A stretch of 64,000 nucleotides of DNA, taken from contig JAJJXM010000083.1 of NCBI GenBank assembly GCA_024516155.1, positions 1 to 64,000 on the forward strand, given 5' to 3'. Position 1 is the first letter of the stretch; each line of letters begins with the position of its first letter. The notes beneath the pieces were generated by a model. That model had not been told where the DNA came from and made no database searches. It saw only the letters and a list, made by a program, of their open reading frames with translations. Origin of the DNA: Pyronema omphalodes (lineage: Eukaryota; Ascomycota; Pezizomycetes; Pezizales; Pyronemataceae). The position numbers were made by a program, and so were the translations under genes. Shown here piece by piece: positions 54,137 through 64,000 of the stretch.

Positions 54137-56260
54137 CTAAACACCGCCGTTGATGATTCCCGGTGCAGCCAGACCCTTCTTCTTAACATCCTTAACCTCA
54201 CCTTTGTTTATGTTAGTATCCGCAATCCAGGGGTAAGTAAGCAAGGGTAACAAGAACTTACCACCAGCATCCTCCTCAGCCCATTTCTTCACAATACCAT
54301 TCTCAACCTCCTTTCTTGTTACACCAGCACGCTTCTCTGGTAATCCCATCGACACAAGGAATTGACAAGTTTCCGACCACTCCTTATTTTTCCTGTTCTT
54401 ATCCCACTTCAACTCCTCTGCCATCAAGTCGACAACACCTGGTAGTGCCTCTAACGCGGCATTTACGTTCAAGAAAGCCAATCTCGTTCTTCGGGCAAGA
54501 ACATCAACTGCGGTTTGTGCATACTCATTCCTGACAGCATATCTAACCTCGCCGTCAATGAAGGGGTACATTCCCGCTAATCTCTTACCCCGAACAGGGA
54601 ATCGTTCCGAGGTGGGACTTGATAACTCTGCAACAGCCCAAGCACGGTCACCATAGTTATGAGCCAAGTGATGAGCGACCTCTGCGTCGATTCCGAAGGT
54701 TTGGACAAGGTTGATAAACAAAGTTTTGCTGAAGCCTTGAGCACCGACTAATTGCAGCTGTTCAGTTTTGCAGGAGGATTTAGGAAGAGAGAAGGTGTCG
54801 ATTGCAGAGTCAACGGCTTCTTCAGACATTTGTCTGTAGGTTGTCCATTTTCCTCCTGCGATGGTGATCAAGCCGCTGGGAGAAACGTTGATTAGGTGGT
54901 TTCGGACAAGGGACTCGGTGTTCTTTGCGTCGGGGTCTTTTACGAGAGGACGGATTCCTGACCAGGCGGCGAGAACGTCGGAACGGCGGATGGTGATGCT
55001 GGGGGAGACGTAGCGTTGGACTTCGGAAAGAATCCAGTTTATCTCCTCTTCCCGAGGGACGGGGTGAGGTGTGATGGTGGTTGGTGCGTCGGTGGTTCCG
55101 GCGATGGTGTTGCCTTGCCAGGGAAGGAAGAAGATCACTCGTCCGTCGGAGGTGGAGGGATCAATCAATCCCATGTGCTTGGGGGAGAAGTATCCGGGAA
55201 GGACAATGTGGACTCCGGAGGAAGGTGCGACGATTTCTTGGGTGGAAGCTCCGCCGTCGAGTTTGCGGATGGAGTCGGTGAAGGGTCCGGTTGCGTTGAT
55301 GACACCCTGGGGGTTGGTTGTTAGTTATGGATACTGGAGAAGCTGGAGAGAAGGTACCTTTGCACGGATGGTCATGGTCTCCGCTTTGGGGTCAATCAAG
55401 TCGCGAGCTTTAACTCCACAGATCCTGCCGGACTCGTCTTTGAGGAGCTCGGTGACTTCGGTGTGGTTTGCGATGGTAGCTCCGCAGATGGCAGCAGTGA
55501 GAGCAATGGTGACGTTCATCCGGGAGTCATTGTGAGATCCATCTAATGAGAGTTAGTTATGACTGAAAAAGAGATCTCGAAATATCAACATACCATAGTA
55601 AACCAATGCTCCAGCCAATCCATCACTCTTCAACATGGGGAAGGCTTCAATAGCCTTTCCGCGGGTCAAAAAGTAGGAGCTCTCCAAGTTCTCCTTTCCA
55701 GCTAGTAAATCATAACATTTGGTTCCGGCCCAAAAGTACGGAGCTTTCCACCACTCGTAAATCGGTAGCATAATCGGCAGGCTCATGGAAAGATGGGGTG
55801 CAATGGTCAAAAAGGTAGCACGCTCCTTCAACGCTTCACGGACAAGCTCGTACTGGGAGTAGTCGAGCTCCTTGACAGCCTTCTCCAGGTACCGAACACC
55901 TCCGTGAACTAGCTTTGTAGACTTTGATGAAGTTCCTGACGAAAAGTCATCGCGCTCGATACATGCAACCTTCAATCCACGACTCGCCGCGTCGAGAGCG
56001 ATTCCGGAACCAGTAGCACCACCACCAATAACCAAAAGGTCGTACTCAGTCTCCTTGGTATTCGCAGCTCTAAGACGGTTCAACTGCTCCAATCGCGAGG
56101 GAATAGGGGGGATCTTTGGGGGTTGCGAGGAATCGCTCACAGCGCGGGCTTGCGGCGCTGGCGGCCGTAGTGTCTTGTAGGTGACATATGCAAGTCCGAG
56201 GGAACCACCGATGAGGAACGGCCTTGCAAGTGACCGTGCTGTTGAGCGAGCACTTGCCAT
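54137..56260 (-). CDS. GUT2: Mitochondrial FAD-dependent glycerol-3-phosphate dehydrogenase
   Basis: Four exons: 56,260-55,594, 55,542-55,358, 55,306-54,262 and 54,201-54,137. The three introns are 51, 51 and 60 bp, with GT-AG ends and CTAAC branches. The protein has 653 residues. It oxidises glycerol-3-phosphate to dihydroxyacetone phosphate and passes electrons to ubiquinone, on the outer face of the inner mitochondrial membrane. Residues 1-30 are a presequence with a hydrophobic anchor (RPFLIGGSLGLAYVTYKTL). The FAD-binding loop is at 75-86 (LLVIGGGATGSG). Family blocks follow: SSGTSSKSTKLVHGGVRYLE, YYDGSHNDSRMN, VINATGPF and ITIAGGKWTTYRQMSEEAVD. The last intron is readable in frame (60 bp, no stop), and splicing it restores a compact C-terminus. 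Confidence 0.96.
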
Positions 56261-58465
56261 GATGTGAGGAGGAGGGGGAGGAAGAGGATGCTGATTGTCG
56301 GTTGAAGGATCTGTGGGGAGAAGAGATGAGAGAAAGAAGAGTGGGGTCGAGGGAGATCCTCTTTATTCCTCGTCGGCAGGTTGGCTCCGGTGGGTCTTCC
56401 TAGGGGCGCTTGACTCTGGGCTTGTTATTGCTGTCTTTGGCACTGGAGAAAAGTCGGACCGACAATCACGGTGAGAACCCTTGCAGCAGCAGCAGGCAGA
56501 GTTGCACTGGAAGGTGAAGATCGACATATGGGAGGAGTAGCGTTGGCTTGTCCCGAGACCTTTTGGTGGGACAATTTGGTGTCTATCTACGCGTTTCTCG
56601 CTGGAGAAGACGCTGCGAGGACTGTGCAATCTCTTTCATCTGTGCTTTGAGGAATGCTGGAGATTATATCTGGGTATCAGATTTCATGCGCGGGGGCTGA
56701 CCGGAGGGTGGGTTAGAGAATTGTGGGTGGTGAACCCCTGGCGCATTGGCTTCTGAAGAGCTCTATCGACGTCACTGCACTGCAAGCCAAAGCCGGCCAC
56801 AGCCGAGCAGAACACAATGCTCGTGATGGTGAAGAGAGATCATCTGAGGAGTTACAATGGATTACAGTAATATTGGATGAGATATCGTGGGGTTGTTGTG
56901 GTTGAAATGGATGTCTCGGTGTTGTGCGTACAGGAATACCGAGGCCTCCGGAACAACTCGCGCCAAAGCAAAGCCGTCGAGCTGTCGGAAAAATGCGGGG
57001 TTGGTCTGCCTTACGGATTAAGGTTTTTCCGATCCGCTCTCGGCTACAGCAGTGCATGGAAAGTGCAGCTCAACTGGGATTATTTGAAAATATGAATAAA
57101 GAAGATGCAAGACTGGTTTATATTTTATTGATTATTTTAACGCAAAGGATGAAAGCTATATCATCATAATATTCTGCCCTTTTATTCATATATCATTGTA
57201 CTGTGGTCAGTGCAACTATTCATAAACATTCTTTTGTAGGATCACAAAAGTGAAGATCACGGCCAGCTCTCCTCCGCTGTTTACTTCTACCCTGTAAAAA
57301 CTGTGTAGAGAGAAACTATTATTATCTCCGAGATAAATAGAAATTCCGAGACATCATCGCCGGGTTCACCTTTAAAATCACCTCAAACCACTCAAACTGA
57401 CGATCAAGGAGGAGAGTCGACCGATACCTCTGAATTCTGTATTCCCTACGTTAAGCCTCCTTGAAATCTACCGAGACTCCAGACAAATACATACATACCG
57501 TTGCATCTCCAGAAGAATTCTTCCGTTGTTGTCTTTCTGCATATGCCGGCAGTCTTGTGTCGAGGAATTCGACGCCACCAAAGTACAGCATAGAGTCCAG
57601 ATTTGAGTCTGTTTGTGAAACTGAGTACAGTCGATTGTAGGTGTATTTCTTATTAACTTGGTATTTTATCCTTTGTACTCTACACACCGTGATCTGGTAT
57701 CCGCTCTGATCCCAAGCCCAAGCCAGAGAAAGTTCCATGCACTGCTTGTTCGAGCTCAGGTACATTCGCATCCGAGGAATGCGCATGCGCTTGCCCCGTG
57801 CCCCTGAAGCTGCATCGGTGCATCTTAGGTATCACCATGGAGAATTCAGTGCGCAGGTGCATTGAAAGTTATCGATACCTTCCCGCTTCCTTGGACCCCT
57901 CATTCCCGAATTCCGCGCGCAGGTGCATATACCTCCCTGCCAGCTGGAACCCCTCTTCCCCTCTTCCCCGCATCTTCATTTCTGCCCTTTCTTTCTCCGC
58001 AGAAGTGTAATTGTGCTTCTTTCGCTTCATCGCCGCTGGGTCTGGAGAGGTTCCAGTTGCCATCCAGGTATCCGAAGCCTTCAGTTGCCGCGACGTGAAT
58101 CCTCTAACCAAACTTGTAACCCGCACGGTCAGAAGTTGTACAGGGACAGCGCCATGGAGCCCCTTCATAGGGCCCGCAATGCCTCAGCTTGTAACTTGCT
58201 CACGTAAATATTTGCTCGTCTTGTGTGTGACGCCGCAGAAAACCCTCTCATGAGATGAGGCGCTTCCATTTCATTAGCTGTAGTGTAATGTGCCTTCTAT
58301 GGAGCTCTCTCCTGGATATCCACCAGACTTAAAAGCTTCCGTGTGCCGCCCCTCCTTCCTCCTAATTAATTCTCTTTATTCCATCTCCACGAACCGACGA
58401 ACCACGAAATTCCGCGAAACTCCACACAATACAGTTTACCAAACTCCGTTGCATAAATATACAAA
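56261..58465. other. Divergent promoter region of GUT2 and ATX1
   Basis: About 2.2 kb between oppositely directed genes, with no supported gene inside. A purine-rich stretch (56,270-56,345) lies directly upstream of GUT2. An imperfect duplication of about 75 bp (GCGCAGGTGCAT..., 57,845-57,960) is present. I could not identify transcription-factor sites with confidence. Confidence 0.5.
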
Positions 58466-58917
58466 ATGGCCCAGTCTTACTATGAATTCGAGGTTGCGAT
58501 GAGCTGTGGAGGTTGCTCTGGTGCCGTCGAGAGAGTGCTTAAGAAGCTTGATGGTACCCCTCCTCTCCCCGCCTTATTGCGTGATTCGGGTGTAGCAGGC
58601 ATCGTGCTGAGCGGAATTTGCCAGCTGCGGAGATTCCCAGAAGCTCACCTTCGTCTCTCGGCTTAATCCTGCCCCGCTGTCTTCATCACACTTCTCGAGC
58701 TTCCCTGAGCTAACAACTACTCCCAACAGGTGTCGTTTCCTACAAGACCAACCTCGCTACCCAGAAGGTTAATGTCACAACCGAGCCTACCTTGACTTTG
58801 GAGAAGGTTGAGGAGGTCATCAAGAAGACTGGAAAGGCTGTCAAGAGCGCGAAGCAGCTCGATGACGCGCCTGAGGGACAGGCTGAGGAGACGAAGGTTG
58901 AGAAGGCGGCTGCTTAA
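58466..58917 (+). CDS. ATX1: Atx1 copper metallochaperone
   Basis: Exons 58,466-58,553 and 58,730-58,917, with a 176-bp intron (GTACCC..., branch GCTAAC, CAACAG). The protein has 91 residues. Atx1 carries Cu(I) in the cytosol to the Golgi copper ATPase (Ccc2 type). The heavy-metal-associated fold shows the copper-binding M-x-C-x-x-C motif, MSCGGC, at residues 12-17, then AVERVLKKLDGVVSYKTNLA with the basic residues that face the ATPase, and KVEEVIKKTGKAV. The intron splits a Gly codon after LD. The C-terminus has an extra charged Glu/Lys/Ala-rich tail of about 20 residues compared with the yeast protein, common in filamentous fungi. The ATG follows ATACAAA. Confidence 0.95.
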
Positions 58918-59355
58918 GCGATGGGGGATGGGAAAGATGAAAGGAAATACCCTTATGGCAAAGAGTACTGCAATGTCGGTTATTACTGTTTCTTGTGAGC
59001 GTTAAAGCGAATATAAACAAATTACACAAATTTTGTAAACAGTCCATCAAGGTAGTTGGACGAGGCGTATCTTGAGCCTATCACCCGGCTCGTGCGCAGA
59101 TCACCCCAAAAGCAAGTCCGTTAAGCTGTAGCTACGCACACATAACATTCATCTAAAGTAGCGAACTTGAAACTGTATCTAAAAAGGTATCCCATAATCA
59201 TCATGTCATCACACCAGTGCAGTAGAAGCTTGCTGACAAACTTCTTGAATCGCCGGAAACATATCCCGGGATTAGACGGCCTGGAAGGTGGATGTCTCCA
59301 CCTCAACCCGCATATTCAAAACTTGATCTCTCTCCGTCTACCATGAAATTTCCGC
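58918..59355. other. Convergent intergenic region
   Basis: The 3' ends of ATX1 (+) and the flavoprotein gene (-) face each other here. No gene seen. Confidence 0.55.
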
Positions 59356-60790
59356 TTACCATGGTACTTCAACTCCAAGTTTCCTCGCTACTCCCTCAGC
59401 ACTTCTAACACAACCTTCCAACAACACCATACCGTCCCAACACCACCCACCGACAATAAAAACTCCGTCGTCACCATTACTCTTTTCCAATGACTTTACC
59501 ACCTGCCTACTCTCCACTGACCGTAGGACGCGGGTAAACACCGACCTCCGAATAACCTTACTCTCCTCCTCCGCCGGTGTTGCAACTCCAGACGGCGTTG
59601 AAGCTCCCGATGAAGCACCTGAGCTCAGCTCCGAAGGTGTTGAAGCACGCGACTTCCCATCTTCGATAGCAGTCAACGGTCCCGTCACTGTTACAAGTCC
59701 TCTAGCACAATGCCTAGCCTCCGTCTCTCCACCTTTTGAACGGAGAATAATCTCTCCCTCCCTTCCCTCCTCTCTAATCGCCACCACCTCAACCTTCTTT
59801 GTTGGTATCCTACTCATCTTCTCTTTCAGCGGTGCATATATACTGCCCACCACGTCCGGCGTTACAGCTAGAACAACTTTATCATACACCCCGGTTACCT
59901 CTGCTCCGTCCTCTAGATACGTCACTACCTTTGGTCCTTGCACTGCGCCTTGTATCTTCTGAACTCGCCTGTTGAGCATAATCTTCACCGACCCCTCCTT
60001 TCCACCCTCCAATAGCTGTTTCTGGAGGGCGCCAACTCCATCCGCCACCACGACATGAGGCTCGCCATTGGTAACCCGCTTGTAGCCTACCACATCTTTC
60101 GCCGGGAAAGCAAGGAGCTCAGCATGATCGCAAGTTGCCACGGCAGCCATCATGGGGAGAATATATTCCCCTATGAACCATCCCGGTAGTCGCACGCGCT
60201 TCATCCATTGTCCAAAATCCTCGCTATCCGAGGGTGGGAGGAAGAAACATGTGAAGATGAAGTAGGCGTATGCGAAGGCTAGTGCCGCGAGGAGACGGAT
60301 ATGCTGAGGCCAGCTACGGTGCGAGGGGCGTGGTGGGAGACTGGCGAGGCGGGAGGGGTGGGAATATGACGGGAAGGTGAAGAGGAAGGGTTCGGAGCGG
60401 ACGGGGAGGTGGAGATACTGGAGGACACGGGAGAGGTGCGGGTAGTAAGATGCGGTAAACGAGCGCATGGGGATATCGATGGGCCCGCTTGGAGTGCTGA
60501 GAGAGGCGGAGGAGAGGGAAGGGACTGGACCCTGCGCACCTGATTAGCTGGAGATCGGGAGAGAGATAAAGAGAAGTTTGGTGCGGAGTTTGCTGAAAGA
60601 GAGTGTAGGATTTTCCACAGGCGACAGGGAAACACTGAGGAAACCCCTTATGCGCCCGGATAATACGTACCTGTTCGAAGATTGTAACGTCATACCTCTG
60701 CTTCTTATCATTATGAAGCAAATGCGCGGCCGTCAAACCCGCGAGTCCTGATCCCACCACAAGGACGGATGTTTTCCTCTTCTTGAGCAT
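59356..60790 (-). CDS. FAD-dependent amine-oxidase-like oxidoreductase
   Basis: Exons 60,790-60,671 and 60,531-59,356, giving 431 residues. The 139-bp intron starts GTACGT and ends at GTGCGCAG (60,532), with GCTAATC upstream. The nearer AG (AATCAG) would break the frame. The N-terminal dinucleotide fold reads SVLVVGSGLAGLTAAHLL with FEQ as the ribose-binding end of strand 2. IDIPMRSF follows, as in fungal flavin amine-oxidase-like proteins. A hydrophobic segment (LLAALAFAYAYFIFTCFFL) suggests membrane association. The C-terminal FAD contact is FIVGGWCWDG. A Ser/Thr/Ala-rich insert (about residues 330-365) is low complexity. The substrate is unknown; some relatives are annotated as polyamine or monoamine oxidase-like, but I cannot tell. 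Confidence 0.82.
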
Positions 60791-62746
60791 TGTTTTCTCT
60801 TTGGCGAAGCTTTGGTCTGGATTTTTGGATCGTCTTCAGGAGATGTTGAAGGTTTGTTGGGAGTCGTGTGAAAGAAAGATCCTCCTCGATGAAGGGGACA
60901 AAGTCGATTCTATGGTAATTCATGGTCACCAGAGATCGGTTGCGGTTTAACATGGATCACACGTTAGTACAGGAAGGGAATGGTTGAGGGTGAAGTGCAG
61001 GTTTCCGAACTAGCATCAGGGCTGGCCGCTCAGCGCTGGGAATCCGTAGCATCTTTTTTCTTTAAAGTTCACTTTGCAAGTTTAGGGCGAGTTTGTACTC
61101 TACAGGCTCGCTTATAGGAAAAATGGGTGAAAGGATGAAAGGATTCACTGAGCACTCTGAACTTTCTTAAGGTTTGGTTTGTCTCCCATGGATACGCAAT
61201 AGCAATTCGACCGTAACAAGGACACAGAGTACAAGTCTAGCTGAGGTGGTTTGCTAGTCTCATGATTTCCGTCATCATGAACGTAGCCGCAGCACTTTCC
61301 CTAACGATCATCCTCCTATCAAGGACCATCACGGTCACCAACACCTGAATTTCCAGGGCCCGATCATACGTGTGCGCACCGTACATCATCTTCCAGGCCC
61401 AACAGAATACATACATAGACTAGCTTGCACCGTGCACGTGTAAAACATATGGAGTGATTACCGGTGATTTGATGCTGCTATTTTTGTCATGTGATTATGT
61501 AGTAGAAGGTAAATGAGAATTTTGATTTCGCTCACTCGGATTCGCTCGCTTTTTCGGCCAGGAGGCTGAAAGAGACGCAGCCGTTTGGGTAAGCTTCGAG
61601 GTAAGCTTCGGGCCTGTCAGCCACACTGCCAGGAGCTCTGGAGAGCTAAAGAGCTTGAGTTACAAGCAAACAGCAAACAGCAAACAGCAAACAGCAAACG
61701 GAAAGTAGCAAATAATCGAAAAGTGTATCTTATCCACTTCAATTGAGGGTTGATGGTTCTTATGGATATGACAAGCACAAGCCATGTTTAATACCATACA
61801 CCGAAACTCCAGATGCAAGACACAAAATGCAGGCCAAGATAGATGAGATGGAGATCTTACGTAGACACCTGAGTCCTGGACATGATGACGCGACACATCT
61901 TCCTCCTGCTCCTCCTCTTCCTTCTCCTCCTCTGTAACTGTGATATCTGTACTCAACAAATCACTCACTCACTCGCCATTATCGTCATTATCGTCATCAT
62001 CTGCTCGTTGCTCGTTGCTCGTTCACATTTTCGCATTTTCGCATTTTCGCATTTTCGCATCTTCATTTTTTACCGAACCCCCCCCCCCCCCCCCCACTGC
62101 AGATCATATTAGCGAGCTGGCGAGCTGCTGCAAAACGCATCGCAATATCGTGCACCATAATATCGTAATTTCCCCTGGCCTGGGCTGACTTGGGCTGGGA
62201 AAACCCGACCCGACCCACCACCAGCAACGAGGACCAACGGCAACGGCAACGGGCCCCTTGTTCTTGTTCTTATCTTGGGTTGCCGCTGTGTCGCTGTTTA
62301 CTACTGTCTACAGCTTTATTGCGAACGGTTTTACTGCGGACGGTTTTACTGCGGACGGTTTTACGGTTTGCAGCTTGACGGGTTTACACTCAACGCGACG
62401 CGACGGCTGCGACTGAGATATCTGCGACGGCGACGACGACGGATTGATACTGGGTCAAACAACGCCCACATACACGCCCGCACCCACACGCCCGCCTACA
62501 CTCCCTCCCCTCTCAGCGCCCCCCCAGCGGCCACACCCCCCCCCCCCCCCCCCCCCCTCCCCCCTCCCCAAGCGGCCACATACCCGCCCGCCCGCTTACA
62601 CACCCAGCGGCGGCGGATCTACTGACCTACTGACCCACTGACCCTCTCTCCCACCCACCCGCTCACTCACTCACTCACTCACTCACTCACTCACTCACCC
62701 TTCCCAGCGGCCACCCAGCGACCACCTCCGCCCCCGTCGCCTCACA
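60791..62746. other. Divergent intergenic region with many simple repeats
   Basis: No gene supported. Simple repeats: AGCAAAC x5 (61,664-61,699), TTTTCGCA x4 (62,027-62,060), 18 C (62,078-62,095), a 15-bp GCGGACGGTTTTACT repeat x3 (62,321-62,364), interrupted C runs (62,535-62,568) and CTCA x9 (62,662-62,698). The last lie just upstream of the ECM25-like start codon and may be in its 5' untranslated region. Confidence 0.65.
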
Positions 62747-64000
62747 ATGGACGAAGCCCGCGACCAAGCCCGCGAGCACCTAGCACGTCTCCGGACCAGC
62801 ATGGCACCCCGAGTCGACCAAGTAACCACCCGGCTGCGGGAAGTACCCGCACAATTACAAGCTCTCCGGAACGATCTTCGGGATACTTCTTATTCCCATA
62901 CCCGGAATTCTTCGGAAGATTCGGCGGCTTCGGAAAATAGCTTTGTGTCTTCCGTTGCCGAAATGGAGGCGGAGCCGGATCGTGGTCGTGGTCTTGGTCT
63001 TGGTCTTGCTTATGGTCATGATGATGCTTCATATCCACGTCCGCGCTCACGCTCACGCTCGCCTTCGGATTCGGTTTCTTATACGGCGTCACCTACGGCG
63101 TCACCTACGGCTTCGCATTCGCCTTCGTTACTGGCCCCGCCGCTGCTTAGAGCGCCGCAGCTAAATGATCCGGCTTATGATCCTGCATTGGCACAGATGG
63201 CGAGTAAGATACTTTACAGAAGTGGGAGGTGTCCGGTTAGCTCGGGTCCCTTGCTGGTATTATGTGCGGCTGCGTTTCCGGATGCCGCAGAGACGGATTA
63301 TAATGCGTTGTTGCCATATGTTTTATCGAATTTACCGGGGGATGAGGAGTTGATGGGGGAGCAGGATGGGTATTCGGTTGTGTTTTTTGCGGGGGGTTCC
63401 GAAAAGAAGGAGGGTCAGACGGCGGGAAGACCAACTTGGAAATGGACCCTGCAGGCTTATACTTTGGTCGGTGTTTTTAAGGAGATTCAGAGGATGCTTG
63501 ATGAGGAGGCTGACGGAAATCAGTTGGGGAGAGCGGTGAGGAAGAAGATTCAGAGGCTTTGGGTTGTCCATGAAAAGAGTTGGATAAGTGAGTTGTGTTT
63601 TTTTTTTTGATTTTTTGATCTCTGAAAACTAGGGATTGGAAAGAGCTGCTGGCTAAGTTGGGGTTTTTTTTAGGAACGATTTTGGAAATTATGGTGGGAG
63701 TGGTGTCGGTTAAGTTTAGAAGGAAGATTGTACATTGTGAGTTTCCCACAGGCTTCTGCGGAAACATATCTTGCATTATGCAGAAGCTCCTAAGCTTCTA
63801 CAAGTTCCTAACCTACACACGCAGTATCAACACTCTCCGAACTCGCCTCCCATATCGATATAACCCGCCTCGAAATTCCGCCCTCTGTATATCTCCACGA
63901 CCGAAAATTAGAACCCCGCATTATCCTCCCCGGTTTCCCTCAACCTCCAATTTTCGGCGGTGAACCAGGCATCGATATACCGGTGGTACTCCAAGATACA
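62747..64000 (+). CDS. ECM25-like Rho GTPase-activating protein, 5' part
   Basis: Exons 62,747-63,587, 63,674-63,736 and 63,825 to beyond the window. The introns are 86 and 88 bp, with CTAAG and CTAAC near their ends. The first 150 residues are Ser/Arg-rich and probably disordered (MDEARDQAREHLARLRTSMA). Then comes a CRAL-TRIO/Sec14-like domain as in fungal Ecm25: KILYRSGRCPVSSGPLLVLC, LLPYVLSNLPGDEE, YSVVFFAGGS, VVHEKSWIR and the second-exon TILEIMVGVVSVKFRRKIVH. The third exon reads LSTLSELASHIDITRLEIPP and PIFGGEPGIDIPVVLQDT, which leads into a RhoGAP domain in this family. Ecm25-type proteins affect cell-wall organisation and polarised growth. The name comes from family recognition; the GAP domain itself is outside the window. 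Confidence 0.75.

Noticed and set aside
61660..61968. 102-codon minus-strand frame with an acidic run
   Set aside because: Made largely of translated simple repeats (AGCAAAC array and GAGGAA tract), with no domain.

Overview
The window looks like nuclear DNA from a filamentous ascomycete (Pezizomycotina). Genes are interrupted by short GT-AG introns of about 50-180 bp with CTAAC/CTGAT-type branch sites. Recognisable genes (COX18, GUT2, ATX1, an ECM25-like RhoGAP protein, a histidine acid phosphatase) are typical of these fungi. Chromodomain Gypsy elements and a LINE-like family are present. I cannot fix the order or genus.

Positions 1-11,873 are nested retroelements, all read on the minus strand. 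An older chromovirus-type Gypsy element (its 5' LTR 11,126-11,873, gag 9,957-11,027, start of pol 1-651) was split at the gag/pol overlap by a second, complete Gypsy element (652-9,956; two nearly identical 1,004-bp LTRs; ATCCT target duplication). The inner element was then hit in its 3' part by a 1.8-kb non-LTR element (1,778-3,571) with a 14-bp target duplication. The inner gag and pol each carry one in-frame nonsense codon. A cysteine/histidine-rich third ORF starts 2 nt after pol.

Positions 12,156 to about 36,000 form a macrosatellite: six head-to-tail units of roughly 3.5-3.7 kb without a convincing protein gene. The central units U2 and U3 look identical, U4 is a mosaic, and U5 and U6 are diverged. 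The units share a strong hairpin, a triplicated 36-bp leader motif, several minisatellites and a roughly 100-bp sub-repeat that expands to seven copies in U6. A second copy of the non-LTR element (26,413-28,398, plus strand) sits in U4. Both copies have an intact 484-codon ORF1-like frame and no reverse transcriptase, so the element resembles a half-LINE.

Positions 36,000-64,000 are lower in repeats and carry the host genes: COX18 (+), a degraded acid phosphatase copy (-), an IFI6/ISG12-family membrane protein (-), a coiled-coil pseudogene (+), an intact acid phosphatase (-), a TA-flanked MITE, a CCHC zinc-knuckle protein (+), about 8 kb of gene-poor AT-rich DNA with decayed repeats and a LINE 3' end, GUT2 (-), ATX1 (+), a flavin amine-oxidase-like protein (-) and the 5' part of an ECM25-like RhoGAP gene (+) that runs off the window. 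The host genes share no obvious pathway. COX18 and GUT2 are both mitochondrial respiratory functions, and ATX1 supplies copper to the secretory pathway.
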